Source: Apostichopus japonicus
Taxonomy: Eukaryota > Echinodermata > Holothuroidea > Aspidochirotida > Stichopodidae
Length of the DNA: 64,000 nucleotides
NCBI RefSeq assembly: GCF_037975245.1
Contig: NC_092567.1
Coordinates: forward strand, 10,236,714 to 10,300,713
Direction: 5' to 3'
The notes under the pieces: model-generated
What the model saw: the letters and a program-made list of their open reading frames with translations, nothing else
The model's database searches: none
What the model was told of the DNA's origin: nothing
Made by a program: the position numbers and the translations under genes
In this document: positions 34,923-44,830 of the stretch, one piece after another
Layout of the letters: each line of letters starts with the position of its first letter
How positions within the stretch are numbered: the first letter of the stretch is position 1

Positions 34923-35323
34923 TTACATATGTGGTTACATTGATAAAGTGGTTACATTGATTAAATATAGTAATTCAATATTACAGACGGGTTTATATAT
35001 TTTTTTTCAATTTAATAAGGAAACGTTCGGGAATTGTTAGTCAGTAGGATGGATCAGTGTTTTAGGGGTTAGGCTTGATAGGTTTTTATGAAGACCGATT
35101 CCCCTTTGTTTGGATAATAATATAACTTCCATTGTATGCGTTAACGCCTAAAGTGGTGTAATCCTCCCATAAAACCCGAAATAACTGCTCAGACTCCGAT
35201 CGATATCCAGCGGACCTCACTTTTTTATTTACCTATTACGAAGTAACCTAACCCAAAATAAATCAAATTGAACTAGTGGAATAGAAAAAGTAATATTATT
35301 CTGACTGAATATTAGTAAAAATA

Positions 35324-35502
35324 AGGTTGGGCGAAATGACCATGCTGGTTGGGCGAAATGACCATGCTGGTTGGGCGAAATGACTATGATGGTTGGGCGA
35401 AATGACCATGCTGGTTGGGCGAAATGACCAGGCTGGTTGGGCGAAATGACCAGGCTGGTTGGGCGAAATGGCAGTTGGGCGAAATGGTTGTTGGGCGAAG
35501 TG
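35324..35502 (-). repeat. Right 22-bp tandem arm
   Basis: About eight units of ggttgggcgaaatgacca(t/g)g occur, the reverse complement of the left arm, ending ttgttgggcgaagtg. The open frame through this arm on the minus strand merely translates the repeat. Confidence 0.92.
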
Positions 35503-36722
35503 ACTAGAAAGCTAATCATCAACCAGATACATACACATGAGAGGGTATAAATACATCTTATTCAGTGAATTATGGTTTAAATTACCTTTCGCGTAAATGT
35601 TCTGTATGTAAAGGCGAACATGAATTATGAATGGTTGGGTATAAGTCATAGACATAACCGAATTATACAGTCGCTGGCCCATACATCATACAAAGTTCAC
35701 TAATATATTGGTCACTCAGCCGCTTGAGGAATTCTTTAAAAGAAAAAGAAAACGTAAATACCTTGTTCTGCAGAGTAAAATTGGTTATTAATCAGGAAAA
35801 AAAGATTCAACCATAGCAGTACCATTTATGTCGGACACCACCAAGAAAACCAATTAAATCCCTTTATAAATCGAGTGATTGCCTCTGAAGGAAGGTCCAT
35901 TACACCCTAGCAATCCCTACCTATAGACTCTTTTTAGGCTTGCTATTGTAAAGTGATGTGAGAAGTCATTTAAGTTTAAGGTTGGGACGATTGTTTTATT
36001 CAATCTCCCAGTCAGCATTTTGACCCATTACATACACAGTAGGCAAATATGACGTCATTCGGTCAGACCACATAATATAGCTTGTATAGGCAAGCAATAC
36101 TAACTAAGAAAATCTGTCGTAAACAATTGTCAACAATATAAGTACGGTTCATTATTATCATTATAATAAATTAAGTAACGACAGTTAACGATAACCCTTG
36201 TGTATGGTATATTCTCCACAAACAATGGCAAGCCAAAGGGGGAGGGGTAGGGGGAGGGGGGAAGGGTGGTCGACCGCCCATCGTCCTTCACGGAATTGTT
36301 GTGGCGTTCAGCCGGTGCATAATTACACCACTGCTACAGTAATCCATGTCTCTTTTTCAACCTTGTATTAGCAAAGCCTTGCGCTTAGAAATACTTATAT
36401 GGATGACATTTATATTCTAAATACGCCTCAAAATGCACCAATTGACGTCTGAACTTTTATTGGGGGTGGGGAGGGTGGTTGGACCCTAGACCCGCTACGT
36501 GATAGTCGGCTTGAATGACCACGGGGCATCATCCTCTCATTTATGAAATCTTTGGTTCACATCTAGTCCTTTTTGGAATGGTTCAGGCTCCTAACTTAAT
36601 CCATCAATGGGCAAGTTTGAATGTGTCCTCCACTTTTGAAATCCTGCGCACGCGTACCTGTCTATGACCCCTGCAAAGAGCTGTAGTACATGACTATCGG
36701 GTCATACAATGTAGTGTCTGTG
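35503..36722. other. Duplicated flanking DNA, no gene
   Basis: 35510-35745 (aatcatcaaccagatac, acatgaattatgaatggttggg, cactcagccgcttgaggaa) matches 48508-48770. 35750-35930 matches the MITE-bearing locus 20965-21495. A GGGGGAGGGG-type tract is at 36238-36262. The rest is unannotated. Confidence 0.7.
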
Positions 36723-36990
36723 TTGCTTCATACCTTGCAAGGAACTGTCACGGAATGAAGAGAAAGGGAGCTGTCACTGAGTTCTTTGGTATAACTTGAT
36801 CTGTCATAATATATAATGAGTGTATATCATAATTGTAATTAATTAATCATAAAGGTATTGCTTCATACCTTGCAAGGAACTGTCACGGAATGAAGAGAAA
36901 GGGAGCTGTCACTGAGTTCTTTGGTATAACTTGATCTGTCATAATATATAATGAGTGTATATCATACTTGTAATTAATTAATCATAATCA
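36723..36990. repeat. 135-bp tandem duplication
   Basis: The block from ttgcttcataccttgcaagg to gtaattaattaatcataa is present twice, head to tail, with only about two differences. It is therefore recent. It leads directly into the 36-bp hairpin array. Confidence 0.95.
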
Positions 36991-37510
36991 GGGAGCTGTT
37001 ACATATAGAGCTCCCTGCTATAATTAGAGAGCTGTCACTGAGAAGAGCTCCCTGCTGTAATTAGGAAGCTGTCACTGAGAATAGTCCCTGCTATAATAAG
37101 GGAGTTGTCCCTGGGAAGAGCTACCTGCTATAATTGAGGAGCTGTTACATATAGAGCTCCCTGGTATAATTAGGGAGCTGTTACATATAGAGCTCCCTGC
37201 TATAATTAGGGAGCTGTCACTGAGAATAGATCCCTTCTGTAATTAGGAAGCTGTTACTGAGAAGAGCTCCCTGCTATAATTAGGGAGTTGTCCCTGGGAA
37301 GAGCTACCTGCTATAATTGAGGAGCTGTTACATATAGAGCTTCCTAGTATAATGAGGGAGCTGTTACATATAGAGCTTTCTGCTATAATTTGGGAGCTTA
37401 CTTTGAGATATCTCCCTGCTATAATTAGGGAGCTGTTGCATATTGAGCTCCGTACTGTAATTAGACATCTGTCTTCGAGAGAGAACCTTGTTATAATTAG
37501 GGAGCCCCCT
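36985..37510. repeat. 36-bp hairpin tandem array, locus 2
   Basis: About fourteen units follow agctccctgctataatta plus gggagctgttacatatag. Every unit contains agctccct and agggagct as a potential stem. It is the same unit and orientation as 19480-20075, but less diverged. A higher-order repeat is visible: 37005-37140 resembles 37180-37330. Confidence 0.93.
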
Positions 37511-37963
37511 CGTTATTACAGAGCAAAATGAACGAATGCTACACATTTCATGTACGATACTTCCTCAGCCCTAACTTAGGCCTCAAATCTACAAGTCATT
37601 CACTTTCTTTGAAATGAGCGTATAAAATGGAGATGGGAGACGTTGGGGAGGGGGGGGGGTGTGAAAAGGTGAAAGATGAAGTTTCACTAATCTAGGCATG
37701 TCTTCGTATGCAAGCTTCATTTTCATCATGAGACTATATCCCCGCTGTTCGCGAGTCAGGAGAGGAATTAAAATAAATCGAGGCAGATAAAGGTGCTCAT
37801 TTATACATTGTGTACCTCTGTGTCATGTTCAGACCAAGTTATGAAATATTACATATCATAACCAACACCTCAATCGTGTCTAAGCACTTAATTATATAAA
37901 TGTAATACTCCATTCTCTCATATCAAATCCGCCAACTTCTTGTCTAATTTCAACATTCCTGGT
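37511..37963. other. Unannotated DNA
   Basis: There is a G-rich patch (ggggaggggggggggtg) at 37646-37661. No gene or transposon end was recognised. Confidence 0.5.
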
Positions 37964-37971
37964 GGACAAAT

Positions 37972-38782
37972 ATGGAACGCGAAAAGGGAAACCATATTTC
38001 GTTGTCTAAACTAAGTTTGTTGCTGTCTAAACTAAAGTTGTTGCTGCTGTTTTATCACGTCGTTGCTCAAACTTACGTTGTTGTCTAAACTTACGTTGTT
38101 GTCTTAACTTACGTTGTTGTCTAAACTTACGTTGTTGTCTAAACTTTCGTTGCTGCCTAAACTTACGTTTTTGCCTAAACTTACGTTGCTGCCTAAACTT
38201 ACGTTGTTGTCTAAACCTACGTTGTCGTCTGAAGTTGGTTCCGTTGTCTACTTACGTTATTGCCCAATCACGTGAAATAAAAATATGGGTTATTCGCGCG
38301 AAATTCAACTTGCGCTGTGTATACATACACTTCGTTAATTTGCTGACCAATTACGAAATAGTCAGTAAGATTGACATGTATCCCAACCCAATTACAAACC
38401 GGTAAACGCTCTCCACCATGCTACTTACATGAGCTGACCCCGCCCACTTTGCTCCTCTAGGAACTTCCCGTATATGCGAAGAACAAAGGCGGCCTTGTCC
38501 ACGGGACTGTTTTCCTAAACCCAGGCAGCAAGAACCAACCCCCTGCGTATAGTAATCATATGAAGCCCACGTGGTAAAGCAATTGTTGAACAGCGCCGAT
38601 GTCAACAACGTAAGCGCGAAAAGGGCAAACTGATTTCGTTGTCTAATCTAAGTTTGTTGTTGCCTAAACTAAAATTGTTGCTGCTGTTTCACCATGCTGT
38701 TGCTCAAACTCACGTTGTCTAAAATTCCGTTGTCTAAACTTACGTCGTTGTCTAAACTTAGTTTGCCCTTTTCGCGTTCCAT
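37972..38782. mobile_element. 811-bp element with ATGGAACGCGAAAAGGG ends and 18-bp repeats
   Basis: The left end ATGGAACGCGAAAAGGG is matched in reverse by CCCTTTTCGCGTTCCAT at the right end. Flanks ggacaaat (37964-37971) and agacaaat (38783-38790) agree at seven of eight positions. Inside the left end, about twelve copies of acttacgttgttgtctaa (18 bp) run to about 38250. A shorter array of the same unit, with a second internal copy of gcgcgaaaagggcaaac, begins at 38618. This is a third case here of tandem units placed next to transposon ends. Confidence 0.8.
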
Positions 38783-38790
38783 AGACAAAT

Positions 38791-40055
38791 GCATTAAAAT
38801 CCCCACTCCCACCCCGAACGCTACTAACCGATATAGTGGCGGGTGGTAACACCGGATTGTTACTAGCAGGCGCGTATCCAGGGAGGGGGCGTTGGGGGCG
38901 CGCGCCCCCCGGGTAAGAAAAGGAGGAGAGAAAAAAGGAGAAGAAAAAGGAAAAGAGAGGGGCAAAAAGAGGAGGAGAAGAGGAAGGAAGGGAAAAGAAA
39001 AAGAAGAAAGAGAGAAAAAGGAGAAAAAGGAGAAAAAGAGGGAGTAGAAGAAAAACGCCAAGACACCGGGAAGAGAAAGAGGAACAGTGACATCATTACA
39101 GCGCTGGTCCCTATTACATACACAGGGTAGCCAGTGACGGATCAAGGATTTCGAAAGGGGCGTTTGCCTCACCCTACCCCTTACACCGACAACTCCATTT
39201 TTGACGTTTCCATTTTTCCTCTCTCACTCATGATCTATATACTATATATGGTCTATCATAAGGCGTGTGTGTGTATATACGCCTTAAACAATTGTAGAAT
39301 TGTGCTATGAAACCAACTGTGGCTGGTCTCGAACTCGACCGTGTCGTCGGGGAACATGACGCATTTCGGGAAGGGGGCGACCGCCCCCCCCCCCTCTTCA
39401 GCATATTTTTTTTATGATATCGCCAGTAATTTCAAAATAGAAAGTGCTTAGATGCAACTTACAAGGCCTGGGAAGTGTCGTTTCCAGCGATCTGGGAGGC
39501 ATTTTCGGCCAAAATTTACTTGAACGCTACGCTTAGATAATTTGCCTACAGGCTTCGCCCCTCCCTTGTCAAATTCCTCGCTACGCGCGTGTTCGAATTT
39601 GTAAAGCAACCGCAGCAGATATCACATCATATCAGTGAGCATGAAAATGGAGTTCCAGGATGAACAGCCTCAAAACTGTCTGACTTGCCCGAAATAATAA
39701 TCAAAAGTTTTTGCGCGCTCTGCGCGCGTTCAACATGTTATGGTCAATATCATATAAACAAGCATCGGTTATTTACCCTACATCGCATACCATCGTGTAC
39801 CGTACGGTCCGTGAAAGTTGCGCAGTGTACCGCGGGATGCTAATGTAAACAACGAAATGTCTTATGTTGATGGAGAAAAAGGCATGGAGGTCCAATTATG
39901 TCAAAACACTCTTTTACATTAGAAATGGCGAATTAGGGGCTGCAGCCCCCCCCCCCCCCCCGACTCCTACGCCTAGGTGTGTAGTGTTCGGTTTCGGAAA
40001 TATCTGCTATTTTTTTCATTTCCCTCAACCAAGTTTTGTAATAGCAGTTATAAGA
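38791..40055. other. Transposon debris: orphan ends and a polypurine tract
   Basis: A hAT-like left end, CAGGCGCGTATCCAGGG, starts at 38867. A polypurine tract covers about 38915-39075, almost all A and G on the plus strand. Another hAT-like end (reverse CACCTAGGCGTAGGAGTC) lies at 39962-39979 after a run of about 16 C. None could be paired with a partner and a target duplication. The long minus-strand frames at 38664-39172 are translations of the purine tract. Confidence 0.6.
39361..39592 (-). mobile_element. Family B relative with CA(C/G)GCGCGTAGCGAGG end
   Basis: In reverse it opens CACGCGCGTAGCGAGGAA and carries gggaggggcgaagcctgtag, a degenerate family B core, and a C tract near the far end. 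It aligns with 60906-61196 along its length. No target duplication was found. Confidence 0.6.
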
Positions 40056-40611
40056 GGTTTTAACATGGACGGCGATCCGTACTTCCGAGTGGGGGGATAT
40101 GACCTTGTTGACTATCAGAGCCGTATATAGAGAGAGTTTGGCCAACTGGCGATTTGTGACGTCACACACAAACCATGGGCATCAAAATAGGTCCAGTTGT
40201 CGTTACCAGTTGCGCGAAACACGAAAAACACCACACACAATATATAGCAGCTTTGCACACTGTGCTCGTTGCGAACAAACGAAGCGACTCAGAATGTCAG
40301 ATTTTGACAGGCATACGAGGAACAAAATGGATATCAGGTAATGAATTAGAGTATGCGTTAGTTAATGACATTTACGTTTACCTTCACACCTGAAATGCAC
40401 AGAAAACTAGCTGAAAACCTGTCATTACACTTGTTTTATTTTACGCCTCATACTACTAGTCCTACTTTAGTCATACAAACGAAAAGCACACATCACAGTC
40501 CTGGCTAGGCTAGATTACAGACGCACAACTATAGCATCAGGCCTACATTAATAGATCCTTCAATTAAATAAAGTAGGCCTACACATAAAATGACAATTTA
40601 TGCTTCACTGA

Positions 40612-40840
40612 TCTTTTCAGGTTTGCCAAAAGTAGTTGTACCAGAGGTCATTGTATTAAACTCCAGAAGTTACATAGTAGGATTAATATTCGGCATAACT
40701 TTTTCTCTAAAGTCTAATACAACTTATACAAGGGTTGTGAATGGATGGAATGGTTTGCCTGAGAAGGTTGAATTGCAAGTAGTGTGAATGGGTTTAAGAA
40801 TACTTTGGATGAGTACATTAAGCATTGTAATTGGGTATGA
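40612..40840 (+). pseudogene. LINE reverse-transcriptase C-terminus fragment
   Basis: The frame reads ...RVVNGWNGLPEKVELQVV and, after a one-base shift, SVNGFKNTLDEYIKHCNW then stop at 40838. The order R-V-VN-WN-LP-(x)n-SVN-FKN-LD-Y is the conserved tail that follows the reverse-transcriptase domain in CR1/L2/jockey-type LINEs. The rest of the LINE is absent (5' truncation), and the frame is broken. Confidence 0.7.
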
Positions 40841-41499
40841 CATTTGATGTCCTCGGTTTTATTCCTCTCGTATAGCCTTAGGGTCCTTAATGGGGACTTG
40901 AATGTCTCTCCTGGTCTTTTTTTCTATTAAACTAAACTATATACTTGAGTGTAGGAGTTAGCAATAGTTGGGAGTCTGTGGGCAAACCTAAGACTGATAT
41001 TGTGGTGTTAATTTCTCAGGAATGTAGTACTATGCTATAGTAGGTGCAACAGATTGAATGGGTCTGTTGAGAAAAAAAAAACCTGCAACAACTGAATACT
41101 GGTGTATGTTGTAGCTTATGTATTTTCCATTAACATATATACTATACGGTCATGTCCTTAATAAGGTTTCATGGATCACACTGACATAGTGTGCCTACTT
41201 GTCAGTGTTGTCAACTGAGCACAGGGCTGATGACATCATTCAGTTTGTTATTATGCAGACAGCAAATGGCCATAATGATAATTATTAATTGTTACTTATT
41301 CTTCATACTGCCCTTATTGGCCTTACCTGAACAGTGATGTATAAAAATGCAAGAAGTCGTTAAGCTTTTCATTTAAGAATCGTTTCAGCCTGTCCTATTT
41401 CAAACATATGATTGGCAGGTTTCCACGTTACATAGCTTATCAAAATGGAGCTGTTCTGTAAAGCAAGAAAATCACACATATGCATGCATACAAACACAC

Positions 41500-42130
41500 T
41501 TATATAACAATTTCTGAATATCTTTTCAGCTGCCCAAAGGTACTGGAATGCAAGCTCTGTTGGATGAATTAAAAAACCCTCATTGTACTCTTTTATTATG
41601 GTCAGCGTAGCTGGAACCAGCAGTGATGGTGATGTGGATTTGACAGTACCTAGACAAGAATTCAATAGCTGCTTTGTGTTGAAGTGGGTTCAACTTGCTC
41701 AAGGCCATGACAGGATGATGACTAGACATCAGGATGAATTATCTGTTGCAGAGCTCTATAAACCAGGCAGTTGTTAAAACATCCATTGGGTGACCCTCAC
41801 AGTCTACCAGGCACTGCATCGCAGAAGCAAAATGAAGTGTGTGTGATACCTTCATCTTATGAGAGTGGAATGGTATCAGTGTGGCCTCTGTCAATTTGGC
41901 TTCAAGTCTTTGTTTTCTTGAAAGCTGAGAAGATCTTTCAGTGGTTTCACACTGACCTCTGTACTTGACAATTCATGTGTATTTGCCAGCTCAGGAGGAA
42001 GCCAGATTTTAATTACATTAACCAATGCTGACTTTTTTTTGGACATGTGGTACATCTGCAAGGAGGTGAAGGAAACAGTTGGAGTTGCATGGATGTGGAA
42101 TCTTGTTGATAGTCTGGCAGTCTTATCCAC
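41500..42130 (-). pseudogene. P/THAP9-type transposase, central to C-terminal relic
   Basis: Reading the minus strand downward, three frames carry successive family blocks. LLADVPHVQKKV (about 42065-42030) matches the DxPHLxKxxRN motif. GFLLPPELANTHELSS followed by PLKDLLSFQENKDLK and KLTEATLIPFHSHKMKV (about 42020-41845) matches the LPPE...L.FQE..LK..PKLT..H..P..F.KMKV run. FASAMQCLV and LTTAWFIELCNR, a stop, and FILM follow. Then EGFLIHPTELAFQYLW plus AAEKIFR (41595-41515) matches the GGL.YPS...F.....AE..FR region near the C-terminus. At least two frameshifts and an internal stop (41739-41741) make it a pseudogene. In active relatives this protein cuts and joins the element ends. Confidence 0.88.
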
Positions 42131-42420
42131 AGATTATCCCAAAGCTTCTCCACATTGCCACATTCAGAACTTATTACATTGATAAACTTGAAAATTGCAG
42201 GAATCTAACGAAGCACCCATCAAGGGAATTTGTTTGTATAATTATTGAAAGCTGTGACCTTCTGATGTGACAGACTAATGTGAAATAAAGGGCAGTAGAT
42301 TACCTTGTAAATGAACCTTGTTATTGTTTGATTGTATCTAATGTTTGCAAAATTTTAAGTTGCATGCTACCAATTGAAACATAATTCTTTCTCTATTAAT
42401 GGGATATAAATACTTCTCCT

Positions 42421-42781
42421 TAAAGGGTGTGAAGACTCCCGCACAAAGAAACGTCTCATGCCGGTTATCTGACCTAGTTTCGAATGCGGTGTAACAGAAG
42501 TGTTAGACACCACCATTGATCCCAGAAAATACACACACAACTTGCTACCATCTGTAAATAGACATTAGTGTACAGTCCATACAAACATCACGGTCAATAC
42601 CCACAACACAGTGCACATAGCAGCGTGGACATCTCAGGTCTAGATAAAAGATAACAAGGTATCAGGTTTCATTACGGTCTGCATTTTGTAGCGACACAAA
42701 AAAAACTTCACTTGCAAGCAACGGAAAGTAAACTTTTTCAGAGCGCGGCATGCGGTTTAGGGCGAGTCTTCAATACCTTTA
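42421..42781. mobile_element. MITE-like element with AAAGGGTGTGAAGACTC ends
   Basis: The left end taaagggtgtgaagactc is matched in reverse by gagtcttcaatacctttac at the right end, 14 or more of 17 positions. It is about 360 bp long. Left flank ttaa and right flank acat do not form a clear target duplication. It lies inside the P-type element. The superfamily is undetermined. Confidence 0.65.
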
Positions 42782-43469
42782 CATATACTACATCGGTTGT
42801 TGTCACTTGATCATTTGCTTGTGTGTGAGCTAAACAGCTTAAATAATATGTAAAAAAATAATACAAACTTTCAAATTGCCAGATATTTACTTGCTCAAAA
42901 TCATTATCCAATCATGATTTGTTGCTATCCTTGAGTCCATTATTCAGATGATGAGGCAGATTCCCTTCAACTCTCCATGATGAAGGTAAAACCTTATATC
43001 TTAACCAACTGCCATTGAGTGTCCATTTGAAAGTTTCAAACACACAAGTGCATTGATTAAAACAAAGACTTTATTGCTGTGGTTGCAGGAACTGGATTTC
43101 AGTCTAGTAGTCACTCACCAGGTTCGTCTTTATCACAGTCTGCTAACTGTGGCTTTTTATGTTAGGAGTTTTTCTTCAGAGCACATGTCACCTTTGATTT
43201 GTAAAAAAAGTCCTGAAATTCAGGGAGTTAAAATTTACTGTCTAAAGATAATTTAAAAAGATTTTTTTAACTTCAATTGTCAATGTGGGTGTCAATTAAG
43301 GGAATAAGGAGTTACTGATACAATGACTTTCTGGCATAAGTGCATTTATAATGTGTTAAAACTTGAAAGGTGTATCATACTGCATCCCCCCCCCCCTCTT
43401 AATTTGCACTCCATTGGAATGCACAGACAGTTTTGCTTATTAATGAAATACCAGTTAACACTAACTTTT

Positions 43470-44360
43470 CAAGTCTTCCTTTAAAACAGTCAAACGAAAC
43501 CATGCATTGCCTAAGCTAGGCCTACGCAATAGTTTGAACATTTCTTTATCAACATGTGGTGACAGGGCTCTTAAGATAATTCAGTGACCAAGACAAGAGT
43601 GTAGGGTAGTCTTTGCAATAAACATGACTAAGGCTAGGCTACCAGTACCATACTTAGCCTTGGCCTAGTGGTCTTTGAAACGTAGCCTAGGCCCCTGCTA
43701 CTTTGATAAATGATAGTTGACTGCATCCAAATTAAATCAAGGCCTAGGCTATAATTTTGAAGAAGAACAAATTAGGCTGAATTCATGTTAGCCTAAAAAG
43801 GCTAGGCCAATGCTGACAATTAACACAAACCAAGATCATTTAACCATTTGGGCACTTGTTTATGGCATACTAAAAGGGTCTATATAATTAGGCCTGTATG
43901 TGTACACAGCCCACAAGTTGCCAATGAGTATACACCTAGCCTAACTAGTTTAGGCCTAGGCTACTTTGTTTTCCTTAGGCCTAGTTTAATTGGGCCTTAT
44001 ACTGTGCCATATTATGTAATGTGCTATAACAGTTGTAGTAATAGCAAGAATGGTCCAGGTCTAACTAAGCCCAAGCTTAACTTATGCTTCGGGCTTAACT
44101 AAGGATTAGGGCCTAGAGGCTAGCCCACCCTTTTACATTAAACATACTTTTTTAGGCTAGGCATACAATAACTAGGAATTAGGATAACTATATGTGTGAC
44201 TGAAACTGCCATGCCTATGATTAGGAGAGCTGGCATAATGATATCGAATTTGCGGATCGTAAAACGAGAGAGAATTGCCATGAATGTAATTACAGAAACC
44301 AGTCTGAACGTAAAATTCTCGCATTGCTTGTACATTACTCGTATTACACTAGGGCCTATG
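43470..44360. other. Stretch dense in TAGGCCTA/GGCCTA words
   Basis: Within 900 bp there are more than fifteen occurrences of words such as taggcctac, ggcctaggct, gcctaggcc and gggcctag, giving a biased composition. There is no coding evidence; the words probably spread by local mutation or slippage. They lie in the P-element interior where the catalytic exons would be expected, which may be why these cannot be read. Confidence 0.6.
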
Positions 44361-44389
44361 GCTAGTATGGGCCTAGTGCTACACAGACT

Positions 44390-44520
44390 TTTTTTCATTA
44401 GATCTCCATCTTGTTCTTTCTACTTCCAAAAAATTCCTCTTCTTTTATGGTCAGTCGGAAAATCAAACAACAATATCCATGTTCTGACCGATTGCAGCAT
44501 CCCCAGCACCATTTCTTTCA
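44390..44520 (-). pseudogene. THAP-like zinc finger of the P-type transposase, broken
   Basis: One minus-strand frame reads KWCWGCCNRSEHG. After a one-base shift, the next reads LFDFPTDHKRRGIFWK and then stops. A C-x2-C/NRS start followed by F.FP.D..RR..W is the first half of a THAP finger, the DNA-binding domain that recognises element ends in P transposases. The C-x2-H half is not seen. It lies about 180 bp inside the right terminal repeat, the expected place for the transposase N-terminus. Confidence 0.65.
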
Positions 44521-44703
44521 TAATTTCGTACTTTTTTCGTGTACACAAACGATAGTCTATACACTGTGAGTATGCGTGTCGCCTGCTATAAAGTTTTCAA
44601 GTGGACCTATTTTACCACCCTGTGTGGGCGTTTTCCCTCTCGACCAATCCAAATCGGTTACATGGTTGGCCAAACTCTCTCTATATACGGCTCTGTTGAC
44701 TAT

Positions 44704-44830
44704 CTAAGCGTAGCGCCACCATGGGTTGGCGCGAAGCGTACAAGAACATTTTGGGATTAACAAACCCTCTAGATGGCTGGAAACGGCACTTTCCAAGGTT
44801 TCCAAGCGGCATATACCGAACTTTAAAATA
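44704..44830 (+). repeat. Family B core, right-hand part split by the P element
   Basis: The text ctaagcgtagcgccacca, gggttggcgcgaagcgtac, agatggctggaaacggcac continues the family B module whose first bases (ttgactat) lie left of the P element at 40108. It confirms the precise insertion point. Confidence 0.88.

Larger units (their letters stand above)
32445..35502. mobile_element. Second fold-back-like element with 22-bp tandem terminal repeats
   Basis: The left end is CACTTCGCCCAACAACC and the right end in reverse is CACTTCGCCCAACAACC. Both continue with several units of the form catttcgcccaaccagcctg(gt), pointing inward in opposite orientations (32445-32633 and 35324-35502). Between them lie direct repeats containing ggaaacgttcgggaattgtt and a large nested hAT-like insertion (33018-34922). 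No target duplication was found at the ends (flanks aagcagga and actagaaa). The architecture is the same as at 23738-28982, but the sequence is unrelated. Confidence 0.8.
40116..44695 (-). mobile_element. P-element-like transposon (relic), 4.58 kb
   Basis: Identical terminal inverted repeats of 31 bp begin CAGAGCCGTATATAGAGA at both ends. The exact 8-bp target duplication ttgactat is at 40108-40115 and 44696-44703. The minus strand carries decayed pieces of a P/THAP9-type transposase in the right order: a THAP-like finger near the right end (44390-44520), then the DxPH and KMKV regions and the C-terminal block (41500-42130). Drosophila P elements likewise have 31-bp ends, 8-bp target duplications and an N-terminal THAP finger. 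Frameshifts and stops show that it is inactive. A LINE fragment (40612-40840) and a MITE-like element (42421-42781) have since landed in it. The DDE-containing middle was not recognised. Confidence 0.88.

Noticed and set aside
36985-37510. Regular repeats resembling a CRISPR array
   Set aside because: Unit and spacer are both repeated, in a eukaryotic transposon-rich context with no cas genes; it is a minisatellite.
38669-39172. Minus-strand frames rich in F, S, L and P
   Set aside because: They translate the polypurine tract at 38915-39075 and transposon debris.
39315-39350. Minus-strand gagttcgagaccagcc, like a 7SL/Alu B-box segment
   Set aside because: Isolated 16-bp resemblance with no A box or flanking SINE structure.
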